Shown piece by piece: positions 26,194 to 34,322 of a stretch of DNA of 64,000 bases (position 1 is its first letter; each line of letters begins with the position of its first letter). Source of the stretch: JBGSQR01 sp964509295. Its GTDB lineage: Bacteria; Desulfobacterota; Desulfuromonadia; Geobacterales; Pseudopelobacteraceae. The position numbers were made by a program, and so were the translations under genes. The DNA lies in the NCBI GenBank assembly GCA_964509295.1, contig CAZDWS010000006.1, positions 62,001-126,000 of the forward strand. The letters are read 5' to 3'. The notes beneath the pieces are model-generated. The model made no database searches. It had not been told where the DNA came from and worked only from the letters and a program-made list of their open reading frames with translations.

Positions 26194-26250
26194 GGAGTTG
26201 CTCCCCGCATCTGCTTCGATGCCTTTCTCAATATAGATTTAACACCATGA

Positions 26251-26700
26251 TCAGTTAGATGCTGCAGAATCGGCAAAGGTTGCCTTTAGATCAGCTTCCG
26301 TAACCAGTGTGTCGCCCACATAGGCCTTGGCGCTGACACCCCAGATACCGCGCCGCTGCATGGTGGTTTCAATCTCCAAACGCAGTTGGTCTCCCGGGAA
26401 AACCGGTTTTCTAAACCTGGCGTTATCAATGGAAAGGAAATAGCTGACTTTCTTTTTGGTCGCCTCATCGGAGGCTTCATACGCCATAATTCCGGCAACC
26501 TGTGCCAGTGCCTCAATGATCATTACACCTGGCATAACCGGGTGGTTTGGAAAATGACCCTGGAAGAATGGTTCGTTGATAGTCACATTTTTTATACCGA
26601 CACAACGTTTTCCCTTTTCCAGTTCGATGATTCGATCAACCATCAGGAATGGAAAGCGATGTGGCAGTATTTTCATGATTGCATTGATATCCATTATCAT
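26251..26700 (-). CDS. fabZ: 3-hydroxyacyl-[ACP] dehydratase
   Basis: FabZ dehydrates 3-hydroxyacyl-ACP in fatty acid elongation and competes with LpxA and LpxD for the same hydroxyacyl-ACP pool. This 149-residue hotdog protein has ILPHRFPFLMVDRI, the active-site histidine in GHFPNHPVMPGVM and the following glutamate in IIEALAQ. AAGGGG lies 7 bases before the ATG at 26700; an in-frame ATG two codons later is the alternative. It lies between lpxD and lpxA, the common arrangement in Gram-negative bacteria. Confidence 0.95.
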   Translation of the reverse strand: MIMDINAIMKILPHRFPFLMVDRIIELEKGKRCVGIKNVTINEPFFQGHFPNHPVMPGVMIIEALAQVAGIMAYEASDEATKKKVSYFLSIDNARFRKPVFPGDQLRLEIETTMQRRGIWGVSAKAYVGDTLVTEADLKATFADSAASN

Positions 26701-26720
26701 AGACAGCCCCTTAAAAATTA

Positions 26721-27761
26721 TTATTTAGCAGCCAGTTTGGCTTCCAACTCTTCAACTCTTTTTAAAAGAGAGCTTATGTTCTTACGCATTTCAGGCAGTT
26801 TTGGCAGAATGACGGTGGACTTAAGCCACTCCTTGTGCGGAGCTACCGGATAACCGCTGTAGTAGGCGTTTGCCTCCAGAGAATTCGGCACTCCGGATTT
26901 GGCGCCGACGATAACGTTGTCGCCAATTTTTATGTGGCCAACTACACCTACCTGCCCGGCCAGGGTAACATGGTTTCCTATTTTACTGCTGCCGGAAATG
27001 CCGACCTGGGAAACGATCATACAGTCTTCGCCAATCTGGCAGTTGTGGGCAATCTGGACCAGGTTATCCAGTTTTGTCCCCCTCTTGATCAGGGTGACCT
27101 CCAGGGCGGCACGATCAATACAGGTATTGGCACCGATTTCCACATCATCTTCCAGTACAACTATACCTATTTGCGGGATGCGGTAATAACTGCTGCCATC
27201 AGGTGCATAGCCAAAACCATCGCTGCCGATGACTGCACCCGGTTGAATAACGCAGCGGTTTCCGATTCGACAGCGCTCCCTGATAACTGCATTGGAGTGG
27301 ACTGTAACGTCATCTCCAATAGTTACGCCATCATAAATGACCGCTCCTGAATGTATGACACAGCGGTTGCCCATGGTGACATTGTCGCCGATTGTTGCAC
27401 CGTTATGTACGGAAACCTGCTCTCCACAGGATATGTTTTTGCCGAGTATTGCACCTGGCATCAGTCCCACTGCCGGTTGCTGTCTTACATAAAACAGGGT
27501 CAGCAGTTTTGCAAAACCGAGATAAGGGTTGGCAACCTCAATGACATTACGTCCGTAAGATTCTCCTCCAGCAGCCATAAGTACAGCCCCGGCCTTTGTT
27601 TCGGCTACTTTGGCAGCATACTTGGGATTGGCAAGAAAGGTTATTTTGTCCGGATAGGCCGAATCAAGTGGAGCCAGTCCGTTAATCAGATGGTTTTCGT
27701 CACCACGGACAACACCGCCCAGGTATTCTGCCAACTCTTTGAGAGTTTTGTTTTCCTGCAT
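26721..27761 (-). CDS. lpxD: UDP-3-O-(3-hydroxyacyl)glucosamine N-acyltransferase
   Basis: LpxD adds the second 3-hydroxyacyl chain to the sugar nitrogen in lipid A synthesis. The 346-residue protein has the N-terminal uridine-binding domain (residues 1-100), a long hexapeptide beta-helix, the catalytic histidine in VQIAHNCQIGED, SGSSKIGNHVTLAGQVGVVG and SGVPNSLEANAYYSG, then a C-terminal coiled helix (SLLKRVEELEAKLAAK). Length and order match E. coli LpxD. It follows the skp gene by 8 bp. Confidence 0.95.
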   Translation of the reverse strand: MQENKTLKELAEYLGGVVRGDENHLINGLAPLDSAYPDKITFLANPKYAAKVAETKAGAVLMAAGGESYGRNVIEVANPYLGFAKLLTLFYVRQQPAVGLMPGAILGKNISCGEQVSVHNGATIGDNVTMGNRCVIHSGAVIYDGVTIGDDVTVHSNAVIRERCRIGNRCVIQPGAVIGSDGFGYAPDGSSYYRIPQIGIVVLEDDVEIGANTCIDRAALEVTLIKRGTKLDNLVQIAHNCQIGEDCMIVSQVGISGSSKIGNHVTLAGQVGVVGHIKIGDNVIVGAKSGVPNSLEANAYYSGYPVAPHKEWLKSTVILPKLPEMRKNISSLLKRVEELEAKLAAK

Positions 27762-27769
27762 GTCGTCAC

Positions 27770-28285
27770 CTATTTTTTGCGATTTGCATTGAACTGTTTC
27801 AGCATTTCATCGGTCAGATCGGCTTTTTCGTCAGCAAAAAGCATGTTTTCATTTCTGACAAAGATGAAAGTGTAGCCGTTTTTCTTACCGAATTCGCGGA
27901 TAACCTTTTCCATTTCCACCAGAATTTTACGGGTCAGCTCCTCATCCTTACCCTGGAGTTCTTCCTGGGCATCTTTGGTGAAACGCTGGAAATCCTTCAG
28001 TTTGTTCTGGTAGTCTTTTTCCTTGCTTGCTCTGGCCGATTCGGACAGCAGCATGCCCTGCTTTTCCAGCTCTTCTTTAAGTTTTTTCAGATCTTCCTGT
28101 TTAACGTTGATTTCATCCTGGAATTTCTTAACCTTGGTTGCCAGTTGTTCTTTGGCTTCTTTACCGGCTTCTGAAGTGTTGATTGCACGCTGCATATCGA
28201 TATAGCCGATTTTGGTGTCAGCGGCAAAAGCGCTGCCGGCGGTAATACAACTTGCAATTAGTACTGCTGTTACAAATCGTTTCAT
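27770..28285 (-). CDS. skp: OmpH/Skp periplasmic chaperone
   Basis: The 171-residue protein has a cleavable signal peptide (MKRFVTAVLIASC to GSAFAA), then KIGYIDMQRAINTSEAG, the opening beta-strands of Skp, and two long charged coiled-coil arms (about residues 45-130) before the closing strands VIREFGKKNGYTFIF. Skp holds unfolded outer membrane proteins in the periplasm and hands them to BamA. It sits directly after bamA, as in many proteobacteria. Trimeric jellyfish fold is inferred from family. Confidence 0.9.
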   Translation of the reverse strand: MKRFVTAVLIASCITAGSAFAADTKIGYIDMQRAINTSEAGKEAKEQLATKVKKFQDEINVKQEDLKKLKEELEKQGMLLSESARASKEKDYQNKLKDFQRFTKDAQEELQGKDEELTRKILVEMEKVIREFGKKNGYTFIFVRNENMLFADEKADLTDEMLKQFNANRKK

Positions 28286-28315
28286 GGTGATTCTCCTTTA
28301 TTTTTGTTAATGCTA

Positions 28316-30649
28316 TTAGAAAAGACTTCCGATTGCAAATTCAAACCTGCCACTGCTGCTGTCCAGTCCGCTACGCGGATTAAGCGGAATACCATATTCC
28401 AGGCGGAGCGGGCCAAGAGGGGAGGCCCAGCGTATCCCGGCTCCATAACTCATCAGAACCGAGCTGAACATGTTTTGCTTTTCGCCGTAGGAGTTGCCAT
28501 AGTCAAAGAAAACAACTCCTTTGATGCCAGCTTCCTGTAAAAGTGGGACGGCAATGCTGGCGCTGCCGTAGAATTCTTTTGTACCACCAAGGTATACGGT
28601 TTCACTGCGTTGGCTTCCACTGACATCTGATAGCAGCGCTGCTTCAACGGGTGAGACAGTTCTTGCTTTATAGCCTCGCAGCGAATAAATACCACCCAGA
28701 TAAAATTTTTCATCAATCGGAATCGGTGTACTACCTACTTGGGTAATATAGCCCAAGGTCAGTTTTTTAGAAAAAATAACATTTTTAGTGAGTGGGTAAA
28801 ACAGAGTGTGATCAGTTATGAAACGGGCATATTTGTTTGTTCCACCCAGCCCGGCATATTCTGCAGACAGGCTGTTGATCATGCCGGTTGAAGGGTCAAG
28901 ACGGTAGTCCGTGTTGTTGTGACTGATACTGGCAGAGATAGAGCTTGTAGTGCTGCTGCCGGTACGGTAAATATCCGGTTGAGTCTCATTAAGTTTTTGG
29001 TAGGCGATAGACGGTTCTAAAATATCTTTGATTTCATATTTGTATAAAAAGAATGTGCTGATAGTGTCACTGATCGGGTAGCCGGTTTTGATGTCACCGC
29101 CGGTTGACCTGAGGGTGTAGTCGGTATAGATACGTTCGGAGCGGTAGATGTCTGCTCCCAGCATCCACTTGGAATCAAGGAAGTACGGATCGGTAACACC
29201 GACGGAGTACATCTGTGTCTTGCCGCCGAGAGAAGCGGAAAGATTACCTTTCAGGCCAAGGCCCAGAAAGTTGTCCTGACGGACAGAGCCCTGGCCGATA
29301 ATTCCATCCAGTGAACTGTAACCGCCGCCGATGGTGAAAGAGCCGGTCGGCTTTTCTTTGACATTTACATTGACATTCAGCTTTTTATCACTGCTTCCCT
29401 TGGCTGTTGCCACATTGGCCTGTTCAAAAAAACCTGTGTTCATGAGGTTTTGCTTGCTTCTTTTCATGCCGGTGGCATTGAACAGCTCTCCCTCTGTTAC
29501 ACGCATTTCCCGTCGGACAACCTTGTCCCTTGTTTTTATATTGCCCGATACAGATATTCTTTCAATATGAACCAGCTCTCCCTTTTCGATGTCAAAGGTA
29601 ACATCGACAACCTTCTTTTCGCTGTTGGCCTTGGTTAGGGGGACAATATTGGCAAAAGCATAGCCTTTGTCACCGTAAACATCAGTTAGAGTAGAAATGT
29701 CTATGCGCATGGTGGAACGGTTGAAAACTGCTCCGGGTTCGGCTTTCAGTTTGCTTCGCAGGACTGACGAGGCTTCCAGCAGATCACCTTTGAAATCAAT
29801 TTCACCCATGCGGTACTGTTCACCTTCAGTTATTGCAATGGAGGCTTCCAGTGCATCCTTGGCATCGGTAAGTTTAACGGTCGGTTCGCCAACCTTAACG
29901 TTGATGTAGCCATTATTCATATAAAAGTCTGCAATCAGCAGGGTGTCGTTTTTTAGTACCTCTTCCTGATAGGTACCGGCATCGGTTAGCCAGGACATGA
30001 ACCATGACTCTTTTGTTTCCATCACTCCGCCTTTAAAAAGGAGGCGGTTACCCAAAAAAGCACTGTCAGGAAAGCTGTTATTGCCTTCAAAGCGAATGGA
30101 GCGGATCAGTACCTTGTTGCCTTCATCTATCGTAAAGGTAACATTCTTTTCAGTAGCCGAAATATCCTCAACTGCAGGGGTTATTTCAGCCAGATAATAT
30201 CCCTTTTCAATATACATTTTTTTGATTTTTGTTACGCTTTTGTTCAGGTCTGTTGTGGAAAAAACAGACCTTTGGCTCATTTCAAGTCCCTCTTTGGTTA
30301 GTTTTTCGGTGTTGATTTCCTTGTTGCCGACGAATTTGATCGAAGCAACTACCGGTTTTTCTACAACAGTATAAATCAGGACAGTGCCCTTGTCGGATTC
30401 AGCAGTTGAAACCCGCACATCCTGAAAGTGGCCGAGCTTGTAAATTGCACGCACATCTCTGTCGGTTTTTTCGTTGGCAATGATATCTCCGTCCTTTAGT
30501 TTGATAACATTAAGGATTGTGGACTTTGATATGCGCCTCTCACCTTTGATCAGGATTTCGGAGATTTTTTCACCTTCTGCTTTTGCAATGTCGGCAAAAA
30601 ACAGTTGGATCAGCAGGAATGACAGACATAAAAATGATAGTATAGGCAA
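28316..30649 (-). CDS. bamA: outer membrane protein assembly factor BamA
   Basis: BamA is the Omp85-family core of the machine that inserts beta-barrel proteins in the outer membrane. The 777-residue protein has a signal peptide (residues 1-24, ending AKAEG), five POTRA domains to about residue 430 (the first begins ISEILIKGERRISKSTIL) and a C-terminal barrel with the conserved loop motif LRGYKARTVSP and the closing FAIGSLF strand. The start is a TTG at 30649, preceded by GAGGG five bases upstream. It follows lolD by 20 bp. Confidence 0.94.
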   Translation of the reverse strand: MPILSFLCLSFLLIQLFFADIAKAEGEKISEILIKGERRISKSTILNVIKLKDGDIIANEKTDRDVRAIYKLGHFQDVRVSTAESDKGTVLIYTVVEKPVVASIKFVGNKEINTEKLTKEGLEMSQRSVFSTTDLNKSVTKIKKMYIEKGYYLAEITPAVEDISATEKNVTFTIDEGNKVLIRSIRFEGNNSFPDSAFLGNRLLFKGGVMETKESWFMSWLTDAGTYQEEVLKNDTLLIADFYMNNGYINVKVGEPTVKLTDAKDALEASIAITEGEQYRMGEIDFKGDLLEASSVLRSKLKAEPGAVFNRSTMRIDISTLTDVYGDKGYAFANIVPLTKANSEKKVVDVTFDIEKGELVHIERISVSGNIKTRDKVVRREMRVTEGELFNATGMKRSKQNLMNTGFFEQANVATAKGSSDKKLNVNVNVKEKPTGSFTIGGGYSSLDGIIGQGSVRQDNFLGLGLKGNLSASLGGKTQMYSVGVTDPYFLDSKWMLGADIYRSERIYTDYTLRSTGGDIKTGYPISDTISTFFLYKYEIKDILEPSIAYQKLNETQPDIYRTGSSTTSSISASISHNNTDYRLDPSTGMINSLSAEYAGLGGTNKYARFITDHTLFYPLTKNVIFSKKLTLGYITQVGSTPIPIDEKFYLGGIYSLRGYKARTVSPVEAALLSDVSGSQRSETVYLGGTKEFYGSASIAVPLLQEAGIKGVVFFDYGNSYGEKQNMFSSVLMSYGAGIRWASPLGPLRLEYGIPLNPRSGLDSSSGRFEFAIGSLF

Positions 30650-30669
30650 GATTCCCTCGTATCTTCTGA

Positions 30670-31341
30670 TTATTCCAGCTGTCCATCCACAAGCCGTATA
30701 GTACGTCCCATGGCGGCAGCCAGTTGTTCGTTGTGAGTTACAATTACCAGAGTTAAGCCGCGTTTTAATTGCATTTCATGAAGCAGTGCATGTACATCTT
30801 CACTGGTTTTCATGTCCAGGTTGCCGGTCGGCTCGTCTGCCAGCAGCAGGTCAGGCGAGAGGGCCAGAGCGCGGGCAATGGCAACACGCTGCTGTTCACC
30901 GCCTGATAGTTCACCCGGTCTGTGAGTCAAGCGATGACCAAGACCCACATCAGTCAATAACGAATGGGCTGTTTCCATTGCTTGGGCTTTGTCAACCCTT
31001 GCTATCAGTGCCGGCATCATCACATTCTCTACCGCTGTGAATTCAGGCAGCAGATGATGAAACTGAAAAACAAAACCGATATTTTTGTTGCGGAACAGGG
31101 CCAGATCCCGGTCACTTTTTTGGAAAAGGTTTTCATCCCTGAAAAGGACTGTGCCGTCTGAAGGGCGATCCAACGCTCCCAGCAGGTGTAGCAAAGTGCT
31201 TTTGCCAGCTCCGGAGGCTCCAACCAGAGCTGTGGTTGTACCCGCTTCAAAAGTGAGACTGATGTTTTTCAGTACTTCAACCCTATTGGGGCCACTGGTA
31301 TAGGTTTTTGAGAGGCCTCTGACCTCCATCAGGTTACTCAT
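30670..31341 (-). CDS. lolD: lipoprotein-releasing ABC transporter ATPase
   Basis: LolD powers release of outer-membrane lipoproteins from the inner membrane to LolA. The 223-residue ATPase shows Walker A GASGAGKST, Q-loop region FVFQFHHLLPEFTAVENV (the LLPEF/TA pattern is LolD-like), signature LSGGEQQR and Walker B LLLADEPTGNLD. It overlaps the lolC/E gene by 8 bp, consistent with its membrane partner. No LolA or LolB was seen. Confidence 0.93.
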   Translation of the reverse strand: MSNLMEVRGLSKTYTSGPNRVEVLKNISLTFEAGTTTALVGASGAGKSTLLHLLGALDRPSDGTVLFRDENLFQKSDRDLALFRNKNIGFVFQFHHLLPEFTAVENVMMPALIARVDKAQAMETAHSLLTDVGLGHRLTHRPGELSGGEQQRVAIARALALSPDLLLADEPTGNLDMKTSEDVHALLHEMQLKRGLTLVIVTHNEQLAAAMGRTIRLVDGQLE

Positions 31342-32596
31342 AGCGGATCGCCTCGGCCGGAAGCATGCGGGAAGCCTGCCATGAAGGGTAGAGAGTTGCT
31401 ATGAACGAGATAAAGATCGCAGTGACTGAAATCAGCAGGACATCAGCCGGAACAACCTGGGATGGGAAATGATCCAGATAATAAATGTCCTTGCTGAAAA
31501 AATTCTGGCCGGTAACTTTCTGGATTACGGTGATTATGGGTTCCAGGTTTGAGGCGATCAGCAGTCCTGAGACGACCCCCAGAACAGTACCGATGATGCC
31601 GATGATCAATCCTTCAAGAACAAAAATCTTCATGATACTTCCTGCTGTTGCACCCATTGATTTGAGGATGGCGATATCTCTGGTTTTTTCCATTACCACC
31701 ATGAACAACGTTGAGGCTATTCCGAAAGCGGCAACAAGAACTATCAGCGTCAGAATAATAAACATGACAACTTTTTCAGTTTTAAGTGCAAAGAGAATGT
31801 TGTGATTCATCTGCATCCAGTCACGGGCATAGTAGTCCACCCCAAGGGTGCGGTTGATATTGCGCGACAGTTCATTGGTATGGTACACATCCTCCGCTTT
31901 TAACTGAATGCCGGTGACTGTGTCGCCCAGATCAAAGAATGTCTGGGCCTGTTCCAGGCTGACGTAGGCCAGGGTCGAGTCGTATTCGAACATGCCGGTG
32001 TTGAAAATGCCGGTTACCCGGAAAGGTTTCATCTTGGGCATCATTCCGAGCGGGGTGATATTTCCCATGGGTGAGATGACATTGATCTTGTCGCCAAGGT
32101 GAAGGCGCAGATGTTTGGCCAGCTCTTTCCCCACCAGAAGTCCGGGCAGGGTCGCCGTTCCGTCAACAGTCTTGGGGTCCAGGGTGTCCATGTTGCCTTC
32201 AACTATGGAACGGTTAAGTCTGGTCACCAGGCGATCTGACTGAACGTCAATTCCACGCAGAACAACTCCGGACACATTTTTCCCGGAAGAGAGCATGACC
32301 TGATTGTAAATGAAAGGGGTCGCGGCAACCACACCTTTCATTCCTTTTAATTTCTCCATGATCTGCTGATAATCATCCATGGGAGCACCATTGCGAACGA
32401 CCACAACATGGGCGTTTGTGCCCAGTATTTTCTCTTTCAGATCATGCTCGAAACCGGTCATGACAGCCAATACGATAATTAGTGCCATGACCCCCAGGGC
32501 TACCCCGGCAGTAGAAATGAAGGTGATTATGGATATGAAAGTCGACTTGCGCTTGGCTTTCAGGTAGCGCAGGCCTATGAGAAGTTCAAAAGGCAT
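31334..32596 (-). CDS. lolC: LolC/LolE-family lipoprotein-releasing permease
   Basis: This 420-residue membrane subunit has one N-terminal helix (IITFISTAGVALGVMALII), a large periplasmic domain (about residues 45-270), and three C-terminal helices around VVMFIILTLIVLVAAFGIAS, MKIFVLEGLIIGIIG and VLLISVTAIFISFIATLYP. This is the MacB/FtsX-like topology of LolC and LolE. Only one such gene is present, so it may act as a homodimer as in bacteria with a single LolF-type protein. The chosen symbol is the conventional one; LolE is equally possible. Confidence 0.88.
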   Translation of the reverse strand: MPFELLIGLRYLKAKRKSTFISIITFISTAGVALGVMALIIVLAVMTGFEHDLKEKILGTNAHVVVVRNGAPMDDYQQIMEKLKGMKGVVAATPFIYNQVMLSSGKNVSGVVLRGIDVQSDRLVTRLNRSIVEGNMDTLDPKTVDGTATLPGLLVGKELAKHLRLHLGDKINVISPMGNITPLGMMPKMKPFRVTGIFNTGMFEYDSTLAYVSLEQAQTFFDLGDTVTGIQLKAEDVYHTNELSRNINRTLGVDYYARDWMQMNHNILFALKTEKVVMFIILTLIVLVAAFGIASTLFMVVMEKTRDIAILKSMGATAGSIMKIFVLEGLIIGIIGTVLGVVSGLLIASNLEPIITVIQKVTGQNFFSKDIYYLDHFPSQVVPADVLLISVTAIFISFIATLYPSWQASRMLPAEAIRYE

Positions 32597-32614
32597 TTAT
32601 ACGTCCGTTAGTCG

Positions 32615-32664
32615 GTTCAAGGTTCATAGTTCTTGGTTTAAACCACGAACTATGAACCTTGAAC
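32615..32664. repeat. 50-bp near-perfect palindrome
   Basis: Left arm 32615-32639 and right arm 32640-32664 are 25-bp reverse complements with a single mismatch and no loop; the arms are built from GTTCAAGGTTCATAGTTC. It lies in the 72-bp gap between lysS and lolC. In the direction of the operon the hairpin is not followed by a T-run, so it should not be a strong terminator for lysS, but it would form a stable hairpin in the message. Confidence 0.85.
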
Positions 32665-32668
32665 TGTT

Positions 32669-34144
32669 TTATTTCTCTTTTCTTAACTGCGGAAAGAGGA
32701 TTACGTCTCTGATAGAAGCCGCGTCGGTCAGCAGCATTACCAGACGGTCAATACCGATGCCCTCACCAGCTGTTGGTGGTAGACCGTATTCAAGGGCGCG
32801 AACATAATCTTCATCCATATAATGTGCTTCTTCGTCGCCTTTGTCTTTTTCAGCAACCTGCGACAGGAAACGCTCCTTCTGGTCGACCGGATCATTTAAC
32901 TCTGAAAATGCATTTGCAATTTCACGACCGCCGATTATCAGCTCGAATCGATCGACAATATCAGGATTATGGTCGTTTTTCCGGGACAGTGGTGAAACTT
33001 CTGTCGGGTATGCAGTAATGAAAGTCGGCTGGATCAACTTGTGTTCGGCCACTTCTTCGAATATTTCCATTAACAACTTGCCGTAGCTGATATCAGCCGG
33101 CAGCCCCAGTCCGATACTTTGAGCATAGGTCAGGGCCAGTTCACGGTCATCAAGATGTTTAGGTTCAATGTCGCCGTATTCCAGGATAGCTTCCCGGACG
33201 GTCAGGCGTTTCCATGGTCTTTGGAAGCTGATTTCAAGCCCCTGGTTGACAAAATCCAGTGTTCCAAGTACTTCCTGGGCAACGTGACAGAAAAGCTCCT
33301 CGGTGAAATCCATCAGGTCTTCATAAGTGGCATAGGCCTGGTAGAACTCCATCATGGTGAATTCTGGATTGTGGCGGACAGAAATACCCTCATTCCTGAA
33401 GTTGCGGTTAATCTCAAAAACCCGGTCCATGCCGCCCACAACCAGGCGCTTCAGGTACAGTTCAGGGGCAATGCGCAGGTAAAGCTCCATATCCAGTGCA
33501 TTGTGGTGGGTTATAAACGGCCGTGCCGTAGCCCCGCCCGGGATCTGGTGCATCATCGGCGTTTCCACTTCCAGGAAGTCGCGCTCGGTCATAAAGGCGC
33601 GGATCAGGTTGACAATCCTGGAACGTTTGATGAACAGCTCGCGTGACTCCGGGTTGACGATCAGATCCACATAGCGTTGACGGTAGCGTGTTTCCACATC
33701 TGTCAGGCCGTGAAATTTCTCCGGCAGCGGCAACAGTGACTTGACCAGCAGACGTATTTTCCTGATATGCAGAGATAGCTCGCCGGTCTTGGTGCGGAAC
33801 GGGTGACCCTCAGCACCGATAATGTCGCCGATGTCAAATGATTCGAACTGGGCAAAAGCCTCTTCGCCGATTTCATCTTTTTTGACATAAAGCTGGGTTC
33901 TGCCTTTACGGTCCTGAAGCTGAATGAAAGCGGCCTTGCCGAATGAGCGACGGGCCATAATCCGACCGGCTACGATAAAAGTATCATCTTTGGCGTCTAT
34001 TTCCTGTTTGTCGCCATATGCATTATTAATATCGGCGGAGGTATGCTGAGGTCTGAAATCGTTGGGATAAGGGTTAATGCCTGCTTCCCAGAGAGTGTCC
34101 ACCTTACGTCTTCTCTGTAACAGCAGTTCACTTAGTTCTTCCAT
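32669..34144 (-). CDS. lysS: lysyl-tRNA synthetase, class II
   Basis: This 491-residue enzyme charges tRNA-Lys. An N-terminal OB-fold anticodon domain (residues 55-165, with VAGRIMARRSFGKAAFI) is followed by the class II core: motif 1 around RFITHHNALDMELYLRIAPE, motif 2 FRNEGISVRHNPEFTMME and motif 3 GYG-type segment LPPTAGEGIGIDRLVML. Length fits bacterial LysS. It is the first gene of the long envelope operon and has its own promoter 57-85 bp upstream. Confidence 0.96.
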   Translation of the reverse strand: MEELSELLLQRRRKVDTLWEAGINPYPNDFRPQHTSADINNAYGDKQEIDAKDDTFIVAGRIMARRSFGKAAFIQLQDRKGRTQLYVKKDEIGEEAFAQFESFDIGDIIGAEGHPFRTKTGELSLHIRKIRLLVKSLLPLPEKFHGLTDVETRYRQRYVDLIVNPESRELFIKRSRIVNLIRAFMTERDFLEVETPMMHQIPGGATARPFITHHNALDMELYLRIAPELYLKRLVVGGMDRVFEINRNFRNEGISVRHNPEFTMMEFYQAYATYEDLMDFTEELFCHVAQEVLGTLDFVNQGLEISFQRPWKRLTVREAILEYGDIEPKHLDDRELALTYAQSIGLGLPADISYGKLLMEIFEEVAEHKLIQPTFITAYPTEVSPLSRKNDHNPDIVDRFELIIGGREIANAFSELNDPVDQKERFLSQVAEKDKGDEEAHYMDEDYVRALEYGLPPTAGEGIGIDRLVMLLTDAASIRDVILFPQLRKEK

Positions 34145-34200
34145 TTTGTCATGCCTTTCTTGTATTGCTTCAAATTTGGGTAAGCGGAAAATGACTAATA

Positions 34201-34229
34201 AAAATATCTTTGAAGCATGTTAACGTCAA
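34201..34229 (-). promoter_or_regulatory. sigma70-type promoter for lysS and the envelope operon
   Basis: On the minus strand TTGACG (34229-34224), a 17-bp spacer, then TATTTT (34206-34201). It would start transcription about 50 bases before the lysS ATG at 34144. The remaining gap up to 34322 has a duplicated GAGCCCC motif and no gene. Confidence 0.6.
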
Positions 34230-34322
34230 GAGAAAAAGGGGGCTCCGAATGGGGCTCACTGTAATCGTTAAGTATTTTTATCGGGTTGGCAAAAGTAAAA
34301 AACAGTCTGTCTGTGTTTGTAT

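Noticed and set aside
25732..26250. 172-codon plus-strand open frame across lpxA
   Set aside because: Lies wholly antisense to lpxA, which has full family motifs; composition is the mirror of hexapeptide repeats and no ribosome site is present.
26835..27350. 171-codon plus-strand open frame across lpxD
   Set aside because: Antisense shadow of the repetitive lpxD beta-helix.
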